NCBI GenBank assembly: GCA_000711775.1
Contig: ARYC01001541.1
Coordinates: 1-64,000, forward strand
Length of the DNA: 64,000 bases
From: Oxytricha trifallax
Taxonomy: Eukaryota; Ciliophora; Spirotrichea; Sporadotrichida; Oxytrichidae
Direction: 5' to 3'
Shown: piece after piece, positions 1 through 10,450 of the stretch
Layout of the letters: each line of letters opens with the position of its first letter
Numbering within the stretch: position 1 is the first letter of the stretch
Position numbers and translations under genes: made by a program
The notes under the pieces: model-generated
What the model saw: only the letters and a program-made list of their open reading frames with translations
The model's database searches: none
Told to the model about the DNA's origin: nothing

Positions 1-248
1 TTTCAACTTCCTCTGCTTACATTGAAACTTCATTTCTAACTTTCTCCTCCTCTCTGTCTCCCACATACTTGTTTGCCATTTATTTTCTATTATTAATTTA
101 TTTTAATAACAGAGACCTCTAGTGATAGCTCTGGTTGTTCTTTAAGTGAGTTCATCTCACAGCTATGACACTTTTTATTGCTGCCAAAGGTAAGGCTCAT
201 TTAGTTTGATGGAAGTGCTGTTGTTTTTCTTAAAATGTTAGCGCTCAT
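1..248 (-). pseudogene. TBE A 57-kD zinc-finger/kinase gene, N-terminal fragment
   Basis: By comparison with copy C the start codon is at 246-248 (protein begins MSANILRKTTALPS). The frame runs leftward and is cut by the window edge before the zinc fingers. Compared with copy C (after removal of its insertion) this copy lacks two bases near 95-105, so the frame starting at 248 and the downstream frame (MANKYVGDREEEK, start 77-79) no longer match. The gene is therefore probably broken in this copy. Confidence 0.7.
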
Positions 249-812
249 ATTTAAATTTGAATTTAAAATTATAAAACAGCCTCTATAACTGAGAACTTAT
301 ATGAGAGCTTTGCAAGCCTTCAAGTTTCAAGGGAGGTTCTTGGATTATTAGAGAAGAAATATGAGTGTTAAGAGACTATCCAGCTCTAAATATGGGTGAG
401 GAAGTAACCATTTTTACTTTCAATAATAAGTTGATAATAGTAAGTACCGATTTAGGAGGTGCACCTAATTAAGTACATACTGCTTTAGGAGGTGTTTTCT
501 GATTTTATGATTAAAATTAGGGTGCTCCTAATTAAGTACTATCTTTAATTAATGCTCCTAATTAAGTACTAGCATTTTAGGAGCTGCTCCTAATTAAGTA
601 CGTACCAATTTAAATTTAAAAATATGGAATTATAGCAGTAGAAATTGATATCAATCTCTCAAGTTTGAAACCAGTTCTCTAAACTTTCTCCATATCCTAC
701 TTAGAGGTTGACCTCCTATAGGATGCCCATTTTAGTAGTAAGTTTTACAGAGGTATATAATTGAAATCAATAAACTTAAATTTGAATATCATTTCTTAGA
801 TCTGTAAACAAG
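249..812. promoter_or_regulatory. Divergent spacer between TBE A 57-kD and 22-kD genes
   Basis: Non-coding spacer between two genes transcribed away from each other, hence the likely shared promoter region. Between about 440 and 610 it holds several copies of a short unit, CTCCTAATTAAGTAC and its inverted variants (GTACTTAATTAGG). The corresponding spacer in TBE B/D carries a different unit built on GGTACCAATTAA, so the repeat layout is conserved while the sequence is subfamily-specific. Promoter function is inference. Confidence 0.55.
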
Positions 813-1593
813 ATGGAGTCAATGAATGATGCAATGAAAAGAGTGCAAGCACAAGAATTAATTCAAAGATTTAGAAGCAAGGTGTATTTGCATCGCTACC
901 TGGTGCAGCAAGGTAATGAACTCATAGTAACTAATCTTGATTATGTAGTTGGTTTGTTCCTCCCAACGATGGAAGGTACTAAAATTTCATTTCTAAGAGC
1001 AATACTCTGCGAAGAGAAGAAAGCTTTGAAAAATTAAGATGTAAAGTTTGCAGAGATTCCAAACTATCCAGAGATTTCAGTGACTAACTTATATGATGAT
1101 GCTATGCGACCCAGAGGTTTCGCAGTACCTTCCCACTAAGAAGCAGTTGTTAAACAAACTACCTGAAAGAGACTATTTCTTTGGCATACTTGCAACAATT
1201 AAAGGTGATTACTTGAAAGAAATTATTCAAGAATCTCATAAGAAGAGGTACAGCATCTCATTCAGAAGATAAGGAAAAGCAAGGGATCTAGATAAGTGAG
1301 AGCTGGCTATCAGAGCTGCAGAAGCACCCTTATATTTCTAGTAAGATTTGTAGCTTAACTCTTTAGAAAAATTTGGAACTGGCATCATCTTGATGAAGGA
1401 ATAGAGCAAGCTTCACAGAGAGCGAATGTCACAGACAAAGTATGAAGTTAGCAAGAGACTCTATTCAAATATATAGCCTCCAGAGTAAATGAACATAGAT
1501 GCTGGAGCTGGCAGCAAGAGAAGAAACTTAGGAGGAGGGAAGCAAGAATAGAAGAAAAGAAAGAGCCAGCTCCCTCTAAAGAATTTTAAATGT
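813..1593 (+). pseudogene. TBE A 22-kD gene, frameshifted
   Basis: Homologue of the TBE 22-kD gene, of unknown biochemical function and carrying conserved basic segments. It starts at ATG 813; a conserved GLFLPTMEG motif follows the first intron. Two small introns are proposed from comparison of the four copies: 913-948 (36 nt, GTAATG...GTAG) and 1341-1366 (26 nt, GTAAG...TTTAG). Joined at these sites the protein continues into a conserved tail (MNIDAGAG, KRR) ending at TGA about 1591-1593. This copy has a 2-base deletion near 1108 and a 1-base insertion near 1262 relative to copy C, so it is probably inactive. Confidence 0.75.
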
Positions 1594-1604
1594 GACTTAT
1601 ATAT

Positions 1605-2669
1605 TCATTAACTTAACTACAAAACTTATTTATATACATTCACTCTCCCTTCTTTAGCACACTTTTTAGCCAATAAGTTATCTACTCTCTTCGCTGAGCT
1701 TTTAAGAAAGTCTACTGTATCGATAGGTAGGTCATGCATCAAGTGGTAGAGCAACAGTTTCTTGTAATGGCCTTTTAATATACCACAATAGAACTCAATT
1801 CCATTAAACTGTGGACTGTAAGGTACGTTGAACACTGGCGTTATTCTAAGTTGTTCATAACTCTTCCTTGTTTCTTTTGTCTTATGAACTGAAACATTAT
1901 CAACAAACAGTATAATCTCTTATTCAGGGTACTCCTCTCTCAGCTGCTCTAAGAACTTAATATACTGCTCTGTCTTAATAGAGCGAGGATGAATAACATA
2001 AGTTTCTAAACCAGCATCCTCGCTAATACCTCCAAGAATTGCCATTGTTTATACCTTGACTTTCTAGTCATACACTTCTATGTTGCTATGTCTCTTATAC
2101 CAAGACTTCTAGATGAAAGTGTTGAATGTAAACACAGCCTCATCAGCATAAATAAACTTAATATTATTCTATTAGGCTCTCTGCATTTAATTATAAATAT
2201 AATTTAAGTTGTTGTTGTAAAATGGCAGAGTGAAATCAGTTACTCTCTTGATACAATTTACACCTTTGTTAGAGATACCATTTCGTTTTTAGATGTTGGC
2301 TATAGACTAAGCAGAGATCTTCAACTCAGGGAACTTGCGGTGAAACATAGTAGCTCGTTGGTCGAGAGAGAAGTGAGCCCAATACTTCAAAGATTTTTCA
2401 TAAATAAGATAGTCAATATGCTTCTATAGAAACTTTGACTTCCTCTAAGGCATAGAATTCAGCTATTATTGCTTAAGTTATACTGTTATAAGGCAGTCGG
2501 AGCGAACAGTTGAAGGACTTCGCTTTAAGAGCAGTGCAATTGACTTATAAATAAGTACTGGTTTGACTTACTCACTGTATATATCACATCCAAATCGCAG
2601 TTTAAAAACTAAATCTATATACTCCTCATCATAAATAGACCCCAAAAGCTTGCTATTTTTGTCTCGCAT
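1605..2669 (-). CDS. TBE A 42-kD transposase (DDE, Tc1/mariner-like), intact
   Basis: Transposase of the TBE family; in Oxytricha such transposases are known to act in germline DNA elimination. Start ATG 2667-2669, stop TGA 1605-1607, 355 codons including stop, with no in-frame TGA or frameshift when TAA/TAG are read as Gln. A helix-turn-helix-like N-terminus (SIALLLKRSPSTVRS) precedes the catalytic residues of the DDE triad: Asp in YADEAVF, Asp in LFVDNVSVHK, Glu in SPQFNGIEFY. About 354 residues fits the 42-kD name. It is the only transposase of the four full-length copies without a visible lesion, so it is the best candidate for an active source. It lies next to the right terminal repeat. 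Confidence 0.92.
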
Positions 2670-2670
2670 T

Positions 2671-2750
2671 TAATTAATAACTCCAACCCCTAACGAATTC
2701 CCTACAAATCAAAGCACTTATAAACCTCATTAAGGGGTTTTGGGGTTTTG
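2671..2750. repeat. TBE A right terminal inverted repeat
   Basis: Ends in the 17-base telomere-like block (2734-2750) preceded by the conserved CAAAGCACTTATAAACCTC segment shared by all TBE ends in this window. The partner repeat is outside the window. ACT at 2751-2753 is the expected target triplet. Confidence 0.9.
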
Positions 2751-2753
2751 ACT

Positions 2754-3039
2754 CTACCTATATGCATGTATTATCATCCCTTGCTTAACGAGTGATTCAT
2801 TATTTCTAAGAAAGTTGTAACCCTTACAAACATCTATAATTATTGCACTACCCCTTACAACATATTATCCAATTATAATTCTTAATGCTCTTAAATTTCT
2901 GTTATTATCACACTAGATTACTATTTTCTTAAACTATTTAAATGATCTATCAATATCCTCTTTTTATTAAATAGCTAATATAAATTTTTATATTTTTAAA
3001 ATTTTACATATTAAAAAAAAAGAGCAGGAAACCTTCCCC
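2754..3039. mobile_element. Right part of a small element of the GGGGAAGTTTCCTGC family
   Basis: The end GCAGGAAACCTTCCCC (3024-3039) matches the right terminal inverted repeats of the elements at 30551-30903 and 34963-35456. The internal AT-rich sequence also resembles 35300-35450 (for example CTATTTAAATGATCTATCAATATCCTC). Its left end is missing because TBE A is inserted in it or lies beyond it. No coding potential. Confidence 0.65.
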
Positions 3040-6000
3040 AATAATTTAATAACTTTCGTAACAATAGCACTTTTAATGATGTCAGGTGAGAAAGAAAACC
3101 CAGCTTATTATTAAATTAGAAAGTTAAATTGCTAGGAGGTACTAACCACTGAGGACTTTCTAATAGAGCTTTCTATTATACTAAGGCCTATCGAGGGCAG
3201 GTAGGGGGTTGTTGGGCAAAACGCATGGGGACCAGTCGGCGGGGTTCAATCTGTCAGCGTACACTCTTCGAGTGAGCTGTATCTTAAGATTTCCCATTAT
3301 TAGATTAGTTACCTGGCTTGAGTTCAGTTACCTAGGTAATAGGGAGCAGGATGAAGGTACGCTTTGCCTTCAAAGTGAGAAGACGAAAACCAATGAAGCC
3401 AACGATAAGGATTTTTCTCCCACACCGAGTTAGGGTACTGAAGCTACCACAGCGAAAGGACAGAGATTACGTTTCCCAGCAGCGGGTGGACCGGTAAGCT
3501 TTTTTGTCCAACTTCTGTCAATCTGGTTGGATCCTACGACCGCTGTCTCCGGGTATTTACCGGTCGACATCTTGATTTTAGGAGAAGACAAGGTGATAGC
3601 GAGATTGGTTTTTTCGGAGTTTTCTACTTCACGACTGCCACGTCACGGAATTTGCCACGTCAACTCACTCAGATACGTCTACGTCACGACTAAGATTGAT
3701 GGTTTGATTTTAGTATTAAACAGTGTTATGTTAAATTTGTTTGATTTTAATCATTAAACACTCACAAAACCCAGCTTACGATGATGGTGCAAATTGGAAT
3801 GGAGTTGTTAAATATGGGGGTCTATTTTTGTATTCTGCTCCTAGTGCAATTTTAATAGCTTTTGACGCCTATTATTGCTATATTCTCAAAAGTATGTTGG
3901 ATATTATGATTTGAAAAATGTACATTAAATAATGTATCCTAGTGAAACAATAATATTTGAACATTAATTTTATAATTCCTAATCTTAACTGATGAAATAT
4001 TTTTTATTATGTTATTGTAAATAAATAGATTGTCTTTTAACAAGGATATAAGCATTATCAATTTAATGATTCAAAAATTTCAATTAATTTTTTCCTAACC
4101 TTTATCTCTGTTAAGTAAAAATTTCAGTTACTAAGAGGAAGTTATTAAAAATTAATTGGATTGTGGATATTTTGCAAATAAAATTACATTTGGGATTAGT
4201 TTCAATTTTTTAAAATCGCAAATTCTATATAATAATAATAGCTAATAAAAAAAATCTAAAACAATATTGGCAATTATATTTAAAGTTAAAGTCTTTTTTC
4301 TTCCTCACATATTTTTTGATTAAATTATAATATTGATAAAATTTACTGTAAATCTTATTGTAAAGTGAATCTATTCTCTTCATTTACTAAAATAATGATA
4401 AAATTATGAGACCTCTTTCTAGAAATTATGAAAAATAAGTGGAAAACTTTAATTAAAATTGAAATTTGTAATTTAAATAAGGAAAACTTAAGATGGTGTC
4501 TCTGGAGAAGCTAGTCATTCACTAAAATTTGTAAGTTACAAAAAACATATCTAAAAATTTTTTATTTCAGCAATACTTACCAGCTGGAGAGACGACGTCA
4601 GTAAGACTCAAAACCCCAAAACCCCTTAGTGAGGTTTATAAGTGCTTTGATTAGTAGGGTAAAGTTGGGCTTTTATTAGGGTTAGTAGAGAAAACGCAAG
4701 TTTATTGAGACTTTAATATGTATTTAATGAGTATTAGTTTAATTATATCACATGAATTTTACTTGCTTGTCTTTGTTGTATCTCTTGAATCTCGCTTTCT
4801 TTAGTGGTTCGAGCATATCGTCTAAGGATTGTCTTGGATATGCTGGAGCTCTTAATATTATCTTCTCTACAATCTTCTTTATTTCTTAGCTTACATCATC
4901 TTGTTTTATGTGCTTCTCAGCTAGATTTATTGATTATTTTTCATATTTTGTATTAATGTAAGTCATGCTTTCCATATCGCACTCTAAATTATTGCAGCTA
5001 CTGCCCAAACATCCCACTAAATAGAGCCCATTAGTCCATTTCTCTCTGATTGGGAAGTAACCTGGAGTACCAAGAACCTTTGCTAAGGTTACAATCTCTT
5101 ATCTTAAGGCTCTATTAAATCGATTACAACTACTTCTAAAGGGCAAAGATTTAGCATAACATTTTCAGGCTTCAAATCTCTATGAACTTATCCAAGCTCG
5201 TGAAGTTCCTTAACACCCTTTATCATATTAGATAGAATATCATTCAAGTCATCTGGGTATCTGTTTTAATATAGATAATCTCGGAGAGTCATTTCAAACT
5301 TTTTTAGCCTTAGCGCGATGAAACCAAACCCTAAAATAACACCATCTAGCTTGAGCAAATTCTTGCAATCTTATTTCTAAGCCTCTCTAAGTACAATATA
5401 TTCGTTAGCAAACTCATTTTGATACTGCTCGTTTTTAAGGAGATAGCTGAAAGGATATACCTTGTAGGCATAGTCATCAACCACTATGAGTTTTGCTTTA
5501 GCAGGTACGTTTATATGTAAGTAGTTTTCAATACAACTGCTAAGGCCTACTGCATTTAGTGCAGGAATATACATGGCTCTCTCTTAAAAGCATGCTGAAA
5601 AGACATTACCAGCAGGTTGATTCATTAATTCTATTCGCTTCTGCCTCTTGAGCTTCTCCTGTTGTTCTTTTTAAGTCTCAAGATTATTAGATTTTTATTT
5701 AGCGGGCACTAATTTCTAAGTCTCTTTATCTTAAATCAAGAACTCACTTAGGTGATGCTTCTGCATATGTTTCTTGACCTTTAGCTGAGTGAGTATAGGA
5801 CTTCTCACAAGTCGTGCACGAGTACCTGCCATCGACCTTATCATGCTTAAAATACACCTTAGCTTTCCCAGAGTGAACCTCTTTCATATGTCTCTTCAAA
5901 CTGGAATCAGTAGAGAAAAAATTTTAGCAGTCTTAGCATTCAAAAGTTTTAATCCTTTAAATCTGAAGCTGTTCCTTTTCTTCCTCAACATCTTTTATTA

Positions 6001-8870
6001 ATGTTTAAACTTCTATTTCAGCTTTCTGGCTCATGTTTTAAACCTATATAATAAAAACCTGTGCTTCAAATTCAAGAGCTCTTAGCTCTGCCTCCCTCTC
6101 AATATATATAACTTCTTGTTTCTAGGTTGAACCAAAGTTAAGCATTGATTGACCTGCTCCAAAAAGTGCCGCTCTACGATTTAAGTTGACCGCCATGTTT
6201 AAATTCAAATTTTAAATTTCTATTATAAAGCTCTTAAAACCTCTATAGCTATAGCTGGACTATATAGGAGTTGCTACAGCATTAATGATGGTTTGATCTC
6301 AGCTCTAAGACTTCATATTTATACTCAGTTTATAACTATAATTTTTGTAATTTTGCACTTAATAATTTTGATTCTGGTACGAACTCAGATAAAGTTCAGG
6401 TTGGTACTGGTACCAATTAAGTTTAGAACCAGATTGGAACTTTTCCATTAAAACCTCACTGGATTAAAACTAGGTACTAATTAAGTTTTGGTACTATTAA
6501 ATTGGTACCAATTAAACTTAAACGAATTTAGTACCGGTACTAATTAAATTTAAACAAATTTAGTACTAATTTAATGGAACTAAATTGATAAAAATGGAGC
6601 TCCCTCTCTGAAGTTTGTTACAGCTTCTGCGAGCTTTCTCCACGTATCTTTACAGGGTTGACCTCCTTTAAGATACCCATATTTAATAGTAAGATATTAA
6701 AGGATAGGATCCAGAAGTCTATAAATTAAAACTTGAAATTCTATAATAGGAAGAGGAACAAAGATGGAATCATTCAATGAACAAATGAAAAGGGTTGAGG
6801 CTCAAGAAATGATCTCAAGATTCAGAAGCAAGGAGGATCTCTATCGATACCTTACTTAGCATGGTAAAATAAATTGATGTTAATCAACGATGTATACAGT
6901 TGGTCTATTCCTTCCAACGATGGAAGGTACTCAAATATCATTCTTAAAAGCAATACTCTGCGAGGAGAAGAAAGCTTTTAAAAACAAAGAAATCAAAGTG
7001 ATTGAAATACCTAACTACCCAGAGATTTCAGTCACAAATCTCTACGAGGATGCAATGAAAGATGATGAAGTGGTTATTTACCTTCCTAGCAAGAAGAACT
7101 CTCAAATAAATTGCCTGTAAGAAACTTCTTCTTTGGTGTTCTTGGTACAATCAAAGAGGATTATTTGAGAGAAATTATAGAAGAAGCTCATAAGAAACGC
7201 TACTCTATTTCTCCTGAAGATTAAAAGAAGCAAGGAATACTAATAAGCGAGACGTGGCTAGCAGAGCTTTAGAAGCATCCTTATCTCTCTAGTTAGCTTT
7301 GATTTATAACTTTTTAGGGAAACCTGGAACTGGTATATTTCTAATGAAAGAGAATGCAAAGGTTCACAGAGAGAGAAAGTCTCAAACCATTCATTAAGTT
7401 AGCAAGAGACTTTATAATGAAGTTTAAAAGTCTGATGAAATGAACATAGATGCTGGTGCTGGTACAAAGAGAAGAAACATGGGTCCTAGTAAAGCACCAA
7501 GAGGAAGAAAAGAAAGAGAAGCCGAATCCATTTAAGAGTTCGTTTAATATATGAAATAATTCATTCGTTTAAGTCTAACACTTATTAATAAACATTCATT
7601 CTTCCTTTCCTTGCACATATCGTAGTCTAGTCTTTACCACTCTCTTGCAACTACTCTGTATTAAGTCTACTGTGTCTATTGGTAGATCATGCATTAGGTG
7701 ATACAGCAAGAGTTTCTTGTTGTGAGTCTTAATCTAACTCCAATAGAATTCGATTCCATTAAATTGAGGACTGTAAGGAACGTTATACACAGGAGTTATC
7801 TTTAACTCTTCATAAGCTTTCTTAGATTCCTTAGTCTTATGAAGTGAGAGGTTATCAACAAACAGGATGATCTCTTGATCGTTGTACTTATCTCTTAGCT
7901 TATGTAAGAACTCTATATACAGCTCTCGCTTAATAGAGCGAGGATGAATAACATAAGTTTCTAAGCCTGAATCTTCACTGATACCAGCCAAAATTGCGTG
8001 GGTGACAACCTTAACCTTCTAGTCATACACTTCTATATTATCGTACTTCTTGTACCAAGACTTATTAATAAAGGTGTTGAACGTAAACACAGCTTCATCA
8101 GCGTGTATGAACTTGATGTTATTATCAATAGACCTCTGCATTTAATCATATATATAGTTTAAATTATTACTATAAAATGGCAGAGTAAAGTCAATCACTC
8201 TCTTCACTCTATTGACAGTCTTGAAGGTAATACCATTCCTTCAATAAATATTTGCGATAGTCTATGGTGAGATACGCATGTCAGGAAACTTGCGATGAAA
8301 CATCACAGCTCGCTAGTCAAGTGGGAAATGTGCCCAATACTTAAGAGTCTTAGAATCGCAGAGATATTCAATATGCTGCTAAGAGAACTTTTATTTTCTT
8401 ACAGGATGTTATCAAGAACCAGAATTGAAATGCTAAACAGCTAGCAAGCAGTGATACCTTACAGTCGAAGCACTCTTACACAATAGCTTTGCAATCGCAC
8501 AATAATTCATCACTGGTTTGAGTTAGTCTATATTAATACTCGCACCATACCTAAGCTTAAGCAGTAAATCTAAATACTTCTCATCATAAATAGACCCCAA
8601 AAATCGCTAATTTCTATTTCTCATTTTGCAAACTGGCCTAATTTCTCTACTAACCCTAATAAAACCCCAACTTTACCCTACTAATCAAAGCACTTATAAA
8701 CCTCACTAAGGGGTTTTGGGGTTTTGACTGAGATTTCAAGAGACACTGGAAAAATATGGGAACAACTAAGTAGGTGTGACCAGATGTAGAAAAGTATGAA
8801 TTATATTTGAAAGATGACACAGCTGTTTCAAGATTTAATCTCTGTAATTGTCTATACTTATACTTATTAT
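3040..8870 (+). CDS. Unidentified split gene (MDSs on both sides of TBE B)
   Basis: Pieces of one reading frame (TAA/TAG = Gln). MDS about 3040-3107 ends in the pointer AAAACCCAGCTTA, repeated at 3766-3778; joining there is in frame (SGEKENPAYDDG). From 3782 two continuations are possible: straight on (NWNGVVKYGGLFLYSAPS) to about 3890, or through a second pointer GATGGTG (3783-3789 / 4492-4498) giving DDGVSGEASHSLKF. The latter runs across an intron at 4531-4570 (GTAAGT...TTTCAG) into QYLPAGETTSVRLRF, interrupted by TBE B at ACT, then FQETLEKY and, via pointer TATG (8755-8758 / 8795-8798), ELYLKDDTAVSRF. No family recognised. Start and end are not found; exact limits are uncertain. Confidence 0.6.
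3095..3778. other. IES with 13-bp pointer AAAACCCAGCTTA
   Basis: The 13-base direct repeat at 3095-3107 and 3766-3778 bounds about 660 bp. Removing one repeat copy plus the spacer joins two coding pieces in frame. The length of the repeat makes chance unlikely. The excised part contains the GC-rich island at about 3150-3700. Confidence 0.65.
3120..3785 (+). other. GC-rich island with long open frame inside an IES
   Basis: The base composition changes abruptly from very AT-rich to roughly half G+C over about 3185-3700. One + frame stays open, with no TGA, from about 3120 to the TGA at 3783-3785; it contains for example LRFPAAGGPVSFFVQ. A shorter - frame starting MSTGKYPETAVVGS is also open. 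I do not recognise either product. It could be a foreign or captured fragment, or an MDS of another gene nested in this IES. Confidence 0.4.
3790..4480. other. AT-rich spacer, probably IES
   Basis: After a short open stretch to about 3890 nothing but AT-rich sequence with stops in all frames. If the GATGGTG pointer is the true junction, all of 3790-4491 is eliminated. Confidence 0.45.
4531..4570 (+). other. Spliceosomal intron, 40 nt
   Basis: Starts GTAAGT, ends TTTATTTCAG. Removing it joins HSLKF to QYLPAGETTS in frame. Classic ciliate-size intron. Confidence 0.7.
4609..4693 (+). repeat. TBE B left terminal inverted repeat
   Basis: Matches 8642-8726 inverted, including the C4A4 block, ending in GTTAGTAGAGAAA. 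Confidence 0.92.
4748..6196 (-). pseudogene. TBE B 57-kD zinc-finger/protein-kinase gene (two frameshifts)
   Basis: Start ATG 6194-6196, TGA stop 4748-4750; 1449 bp, about 483 codons. N-terminal helical region, then two C2H2 zinc fingers (FECQDC...H, YSCTTC...H), a linker starting MYIPALNAVG, and a Ser/Thr-kinase-like domain with lysine in YKVYPF and catalytic loop HRDLKPENVM. An extra G at about 5778 shifts the frame after the second finger and a missing base near 5117 shifts it at the VVVID segment; the two cancel in length. The sister copy D shows DFN at the latter position instead of the usual DFG. Probably non-functional here; the family role in transposition is unknown. Confidence 0.85.
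6197..6763. promoter_or_regulatory. Divergent spacer of TBE B with GGTACCAATTAA repeats
   Basis: Spacer between divergent 57-kD and 22-kD genes. About 6380-6580 contains many direct and inverted copies of GGTACCAATTAA / TTAGTACC. A conserved block near 6650-6690 (GGTTGACCTCCTTTAAGATACCC) is shared by all TBE copies just upstream of the 22-kD start, suggesting a promoter or 5' leader element. Confidence 0.55.
6764..7553 (+). pseudogene. TBE B 22-kD gene with two small introns; one frameshift
   Basis: Start ATG 6764. The in-frame TGA at about 6876 lies inside a 36-nt segment 6864-6899 (GTAAAA...ACAG) that matches an intron at the same place in all copies. A second intron is 7292-7317 (26 nt, GTTAG...TTTAG); removing it joins HPYLS to GTGIFLMKE in frame. 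The rest includes GLFLPTMEG, ILCEEKKAF and a basic tail (NIDAGAGTKRRN). A missing base near 7097 (KKNSQ instead of the KKQLSN seen in D) disrupts this copy. The 3' end is approximate. Confidence 0.75.
7561..8624 (-). pseudogene. TBE B 42-kD transposase, decayed
   Basis: Start ATG 8622-8624; expected stop TGA 7561-7563, length 1064, hence one net frameshift, located near the 3' end. DDE residues are present in HADEAVF, LFVDNLSLHK and SPQFNGIEFYW. In-frame TGA occurs at codon 71 (8412-8414), shared with copy D, and again in the segment corresponding to NIYRRNG of copy D (TAT TGA AGG). Whether the codon-71 TGA is a lesion or lies in an intron is discussed in the findings. Confidence 0.85.
8642..8726 (-). 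repeat. TBE B right terminal inverted repeat
   Basis: Inverted match to 4609-4693, followed by the second ACT (8727-8729). Confidence 0.92.
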
Positions 8871-9712
8871 TAAATTTCATTTTCATTTTAAATTGAACAT
8901 TTCCTCTTATTTTTTATAAATTCTCTAAATTTATATAATAAAGATCTTATTGAGTTAAATATTAAGAGAATTAATAAGGTACATTGCATTTAAAAAATAC
9001 AAGCAAAAGAATTTAGAATTTAGTTTGATTAAGTTAAAGATGATTATGAAGAGTTCTTTGTTTCTAAACCGCAATGTTATAGTTATAAATAATTTTAATC
9101 AAGTAAATATCAATTAAATTGATGGTTTTATTATGAATGAAAAAATTAATTAATATTAATTTACTATATACAGATAGAATTTTTTAAAAAAATTTATTTT
9201 TCAGTTATATTTTAATAGGATACCTGGCAAAGTATTTAATAGATTACTAAATTACATAATTTTTTCAATATATAAAAAGAGCAAATATTTAATAATTTTA
9301 GTTGAAAATATCATAATGATTAAGGAAAGATTTGCCACTTCAAATATATTTATTTTTATATAAATCTTAGAAGTATTTTATTTACTTAAAAAAAAACTTT
9401 CACAAATTAAATTTGTGGATTAAATCATTCAATTATGTTATGTCTATTGCCAAAAATCATGTACCTTTCTAATTATTCTTGAAGATAAAATTAATTCCTT
9501 ATATATATATATACGATATAAATTAATAAATTTGGAATAATTACAACCTATTTTGAAAAATTGAAATAGATTATAAATTTGAAATTCAATATGAAACATT
9601 TTCTATCAATAAATATTTAAGCTTGGAAGATTAATTCAATTTAAATATTGATAATAGTAAGATAATAATGCATACATTTCAATTCTATAATATATAATAA
9701 TAACCTTCTCTC
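8871..9712. other. AT-rich spacer without recognised gene
   Basis: Very AT-rich, stops in all frames, one short (TA)n run near 9494-9511. Nothing else seen. Confidence 0.6.
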
Positions 9713-9952
9713 ATGAATACTGACACTCTAACTATCGTCATTTTGAATGACCAAACCAGCAATAATCCATCATTTTTGAACTATAGTCAATCTAAATCCA
9801 GACATGATTATTATTTTTGTTTACAAAATATTGAGTTAAATATAAAAATATGGAAATAATTTAATTAATTTTTAAGGGAATAGAATTTACTTTTGTTATT
9901 GATCTGGAGCACTTTCCAATAATAATCTATTATTGAAAGTAAAATAAAGTGA
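9713..9952 (+). CDS. Possible MDS / small ORF, 79 aa
   Basis: ATG at 9713, TGA at 9950-9952 with TAA/TAG as Gln. The first half is less AT-rich than its surroundings and has ordinary protein composition (MNTDTLTIVILNDQTSNN); the second half looks like AT-rich spacer. It may be the 5' MDS of a gene whose other pieces I cannot identify. No family recognised. Confidence 0.3.
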
Positions 9953-10234
9953 TTTAGAAAGTCAATTAGTATTTAGTAATTTAAATTTTAGATTTAATAA
10001 TTACCCATCTACTTTGCTATTAATAATTCAAGAGTAAAATGCTTAAAATTGTGTAATTAAATTATAGATTGAATAAATGTCCAGCTATCGCTTTTACAAT
10101 TTTAAATATCGAGACTTATGTCTTATTATTTAAAATTTTAAAATTACCAATCAATACTTTTAAATAATATTATGATTTTTTACTTATATTTAAATTTTAA
10201 TCCCCATTGCAATTAGTTTTTAATATTTTATTTT

Positions 10235-10450
10235 AATTGATCTTGAGGGATAAAAACAAATGCTAAATTCATTCTTCTCAGTCAAAGAAGACACTAGGAC
10301 ATATTTATGCTGTCTAAAGTACAAGGACGCTCTTATAAATATGTTGATGCAAGACATTCTATCCTTGGTTACTCTGTTTTGGGCGGCCGTCTCTTTGAAT
10401 GATGGTCTCTTTCTTATATTCGCTCTGATTATCTTTGTCAAGAATAAATA
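10235..10450. other. GC-richer segment, probable coding fragment of unknown strand
   Basis: About 40-45% G+C in a roughly 20% context. The - strand is open across it (RKRPSFKETAAQNRVTKDRM); a + frame (KVQGRSYKYVDARHSILGY) is also open until a TGA near 10400. No family recognised. It may be an isolated MDS or a captured fragment like the other GC-rich islands in this window. Confidence 0.35.

Larger units (their letters stand above)
1..2750. mobile_element. TBE transposon A (right part; left end outside window)
   Basis: Telomere-bearing element of the Oxytricha type. It ends at 2734-2750 in GGGGTTTTGGGGTTTTG, the reverse complement of the C4A4 telomere-like end, followed by ACT, a legal ANT target. 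Gene order is 57-kD (-), 22-kD (+), 42-kD (-), as in the complete copies B and C. Its sequence is closest to copy C (29399-34249) and clearly distinct from B/D, so at least two TBE subfamilies are present. It has inserted into a small element whose right end survives at 3021-3039. Confidence 0.93.
4609..8726. mobile_element. Complete TBE transposon B (4118 bp) with ACT target duplication
   Basis: Both ends carry CAAAACCCCAAAACCCC (4609-4625 and reverse complement 8710-8726) within terminal inverted repeats of about 85 bp. ACT is present immediately outside each end (4606-4608, 8727-8729), the 3-bp ANT duplication expected for TBEs. Genes: 57-kD (-), 22-kD (+), 42-kD (-). It interrupts a reading frame that is continuous once the element and one ACT are removed. 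Confidence 0.95.

Noticed and set aside
440..610. CRISPR-like spaced repeats in the TBE spacer
   Set aside because: Units are short, overlapping, inverted and irregularly spaced, in a eukaryotic transposon.
3185..3700. rRNA, tRNA or bacterial contamination
   Set aside because: No rRNA or tRNA features seen by eye, and the island is embedded between pointer repeats in AT-rich ciliate sequence.
4609..4625. C4A4 blocks as real telomeres or chromosome ends
   Set aside because: They are inside terminal inverted repeats of elements with matching 3-bp duplications and continue into non-telomeric sequence on both sides.
4740..8624. Many short bacterial-style ORFs and apparent stops within TBE genes
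   Set aside because: They disappear when TAA/TAG are read as Gln; only TGA and indels count as lesions.
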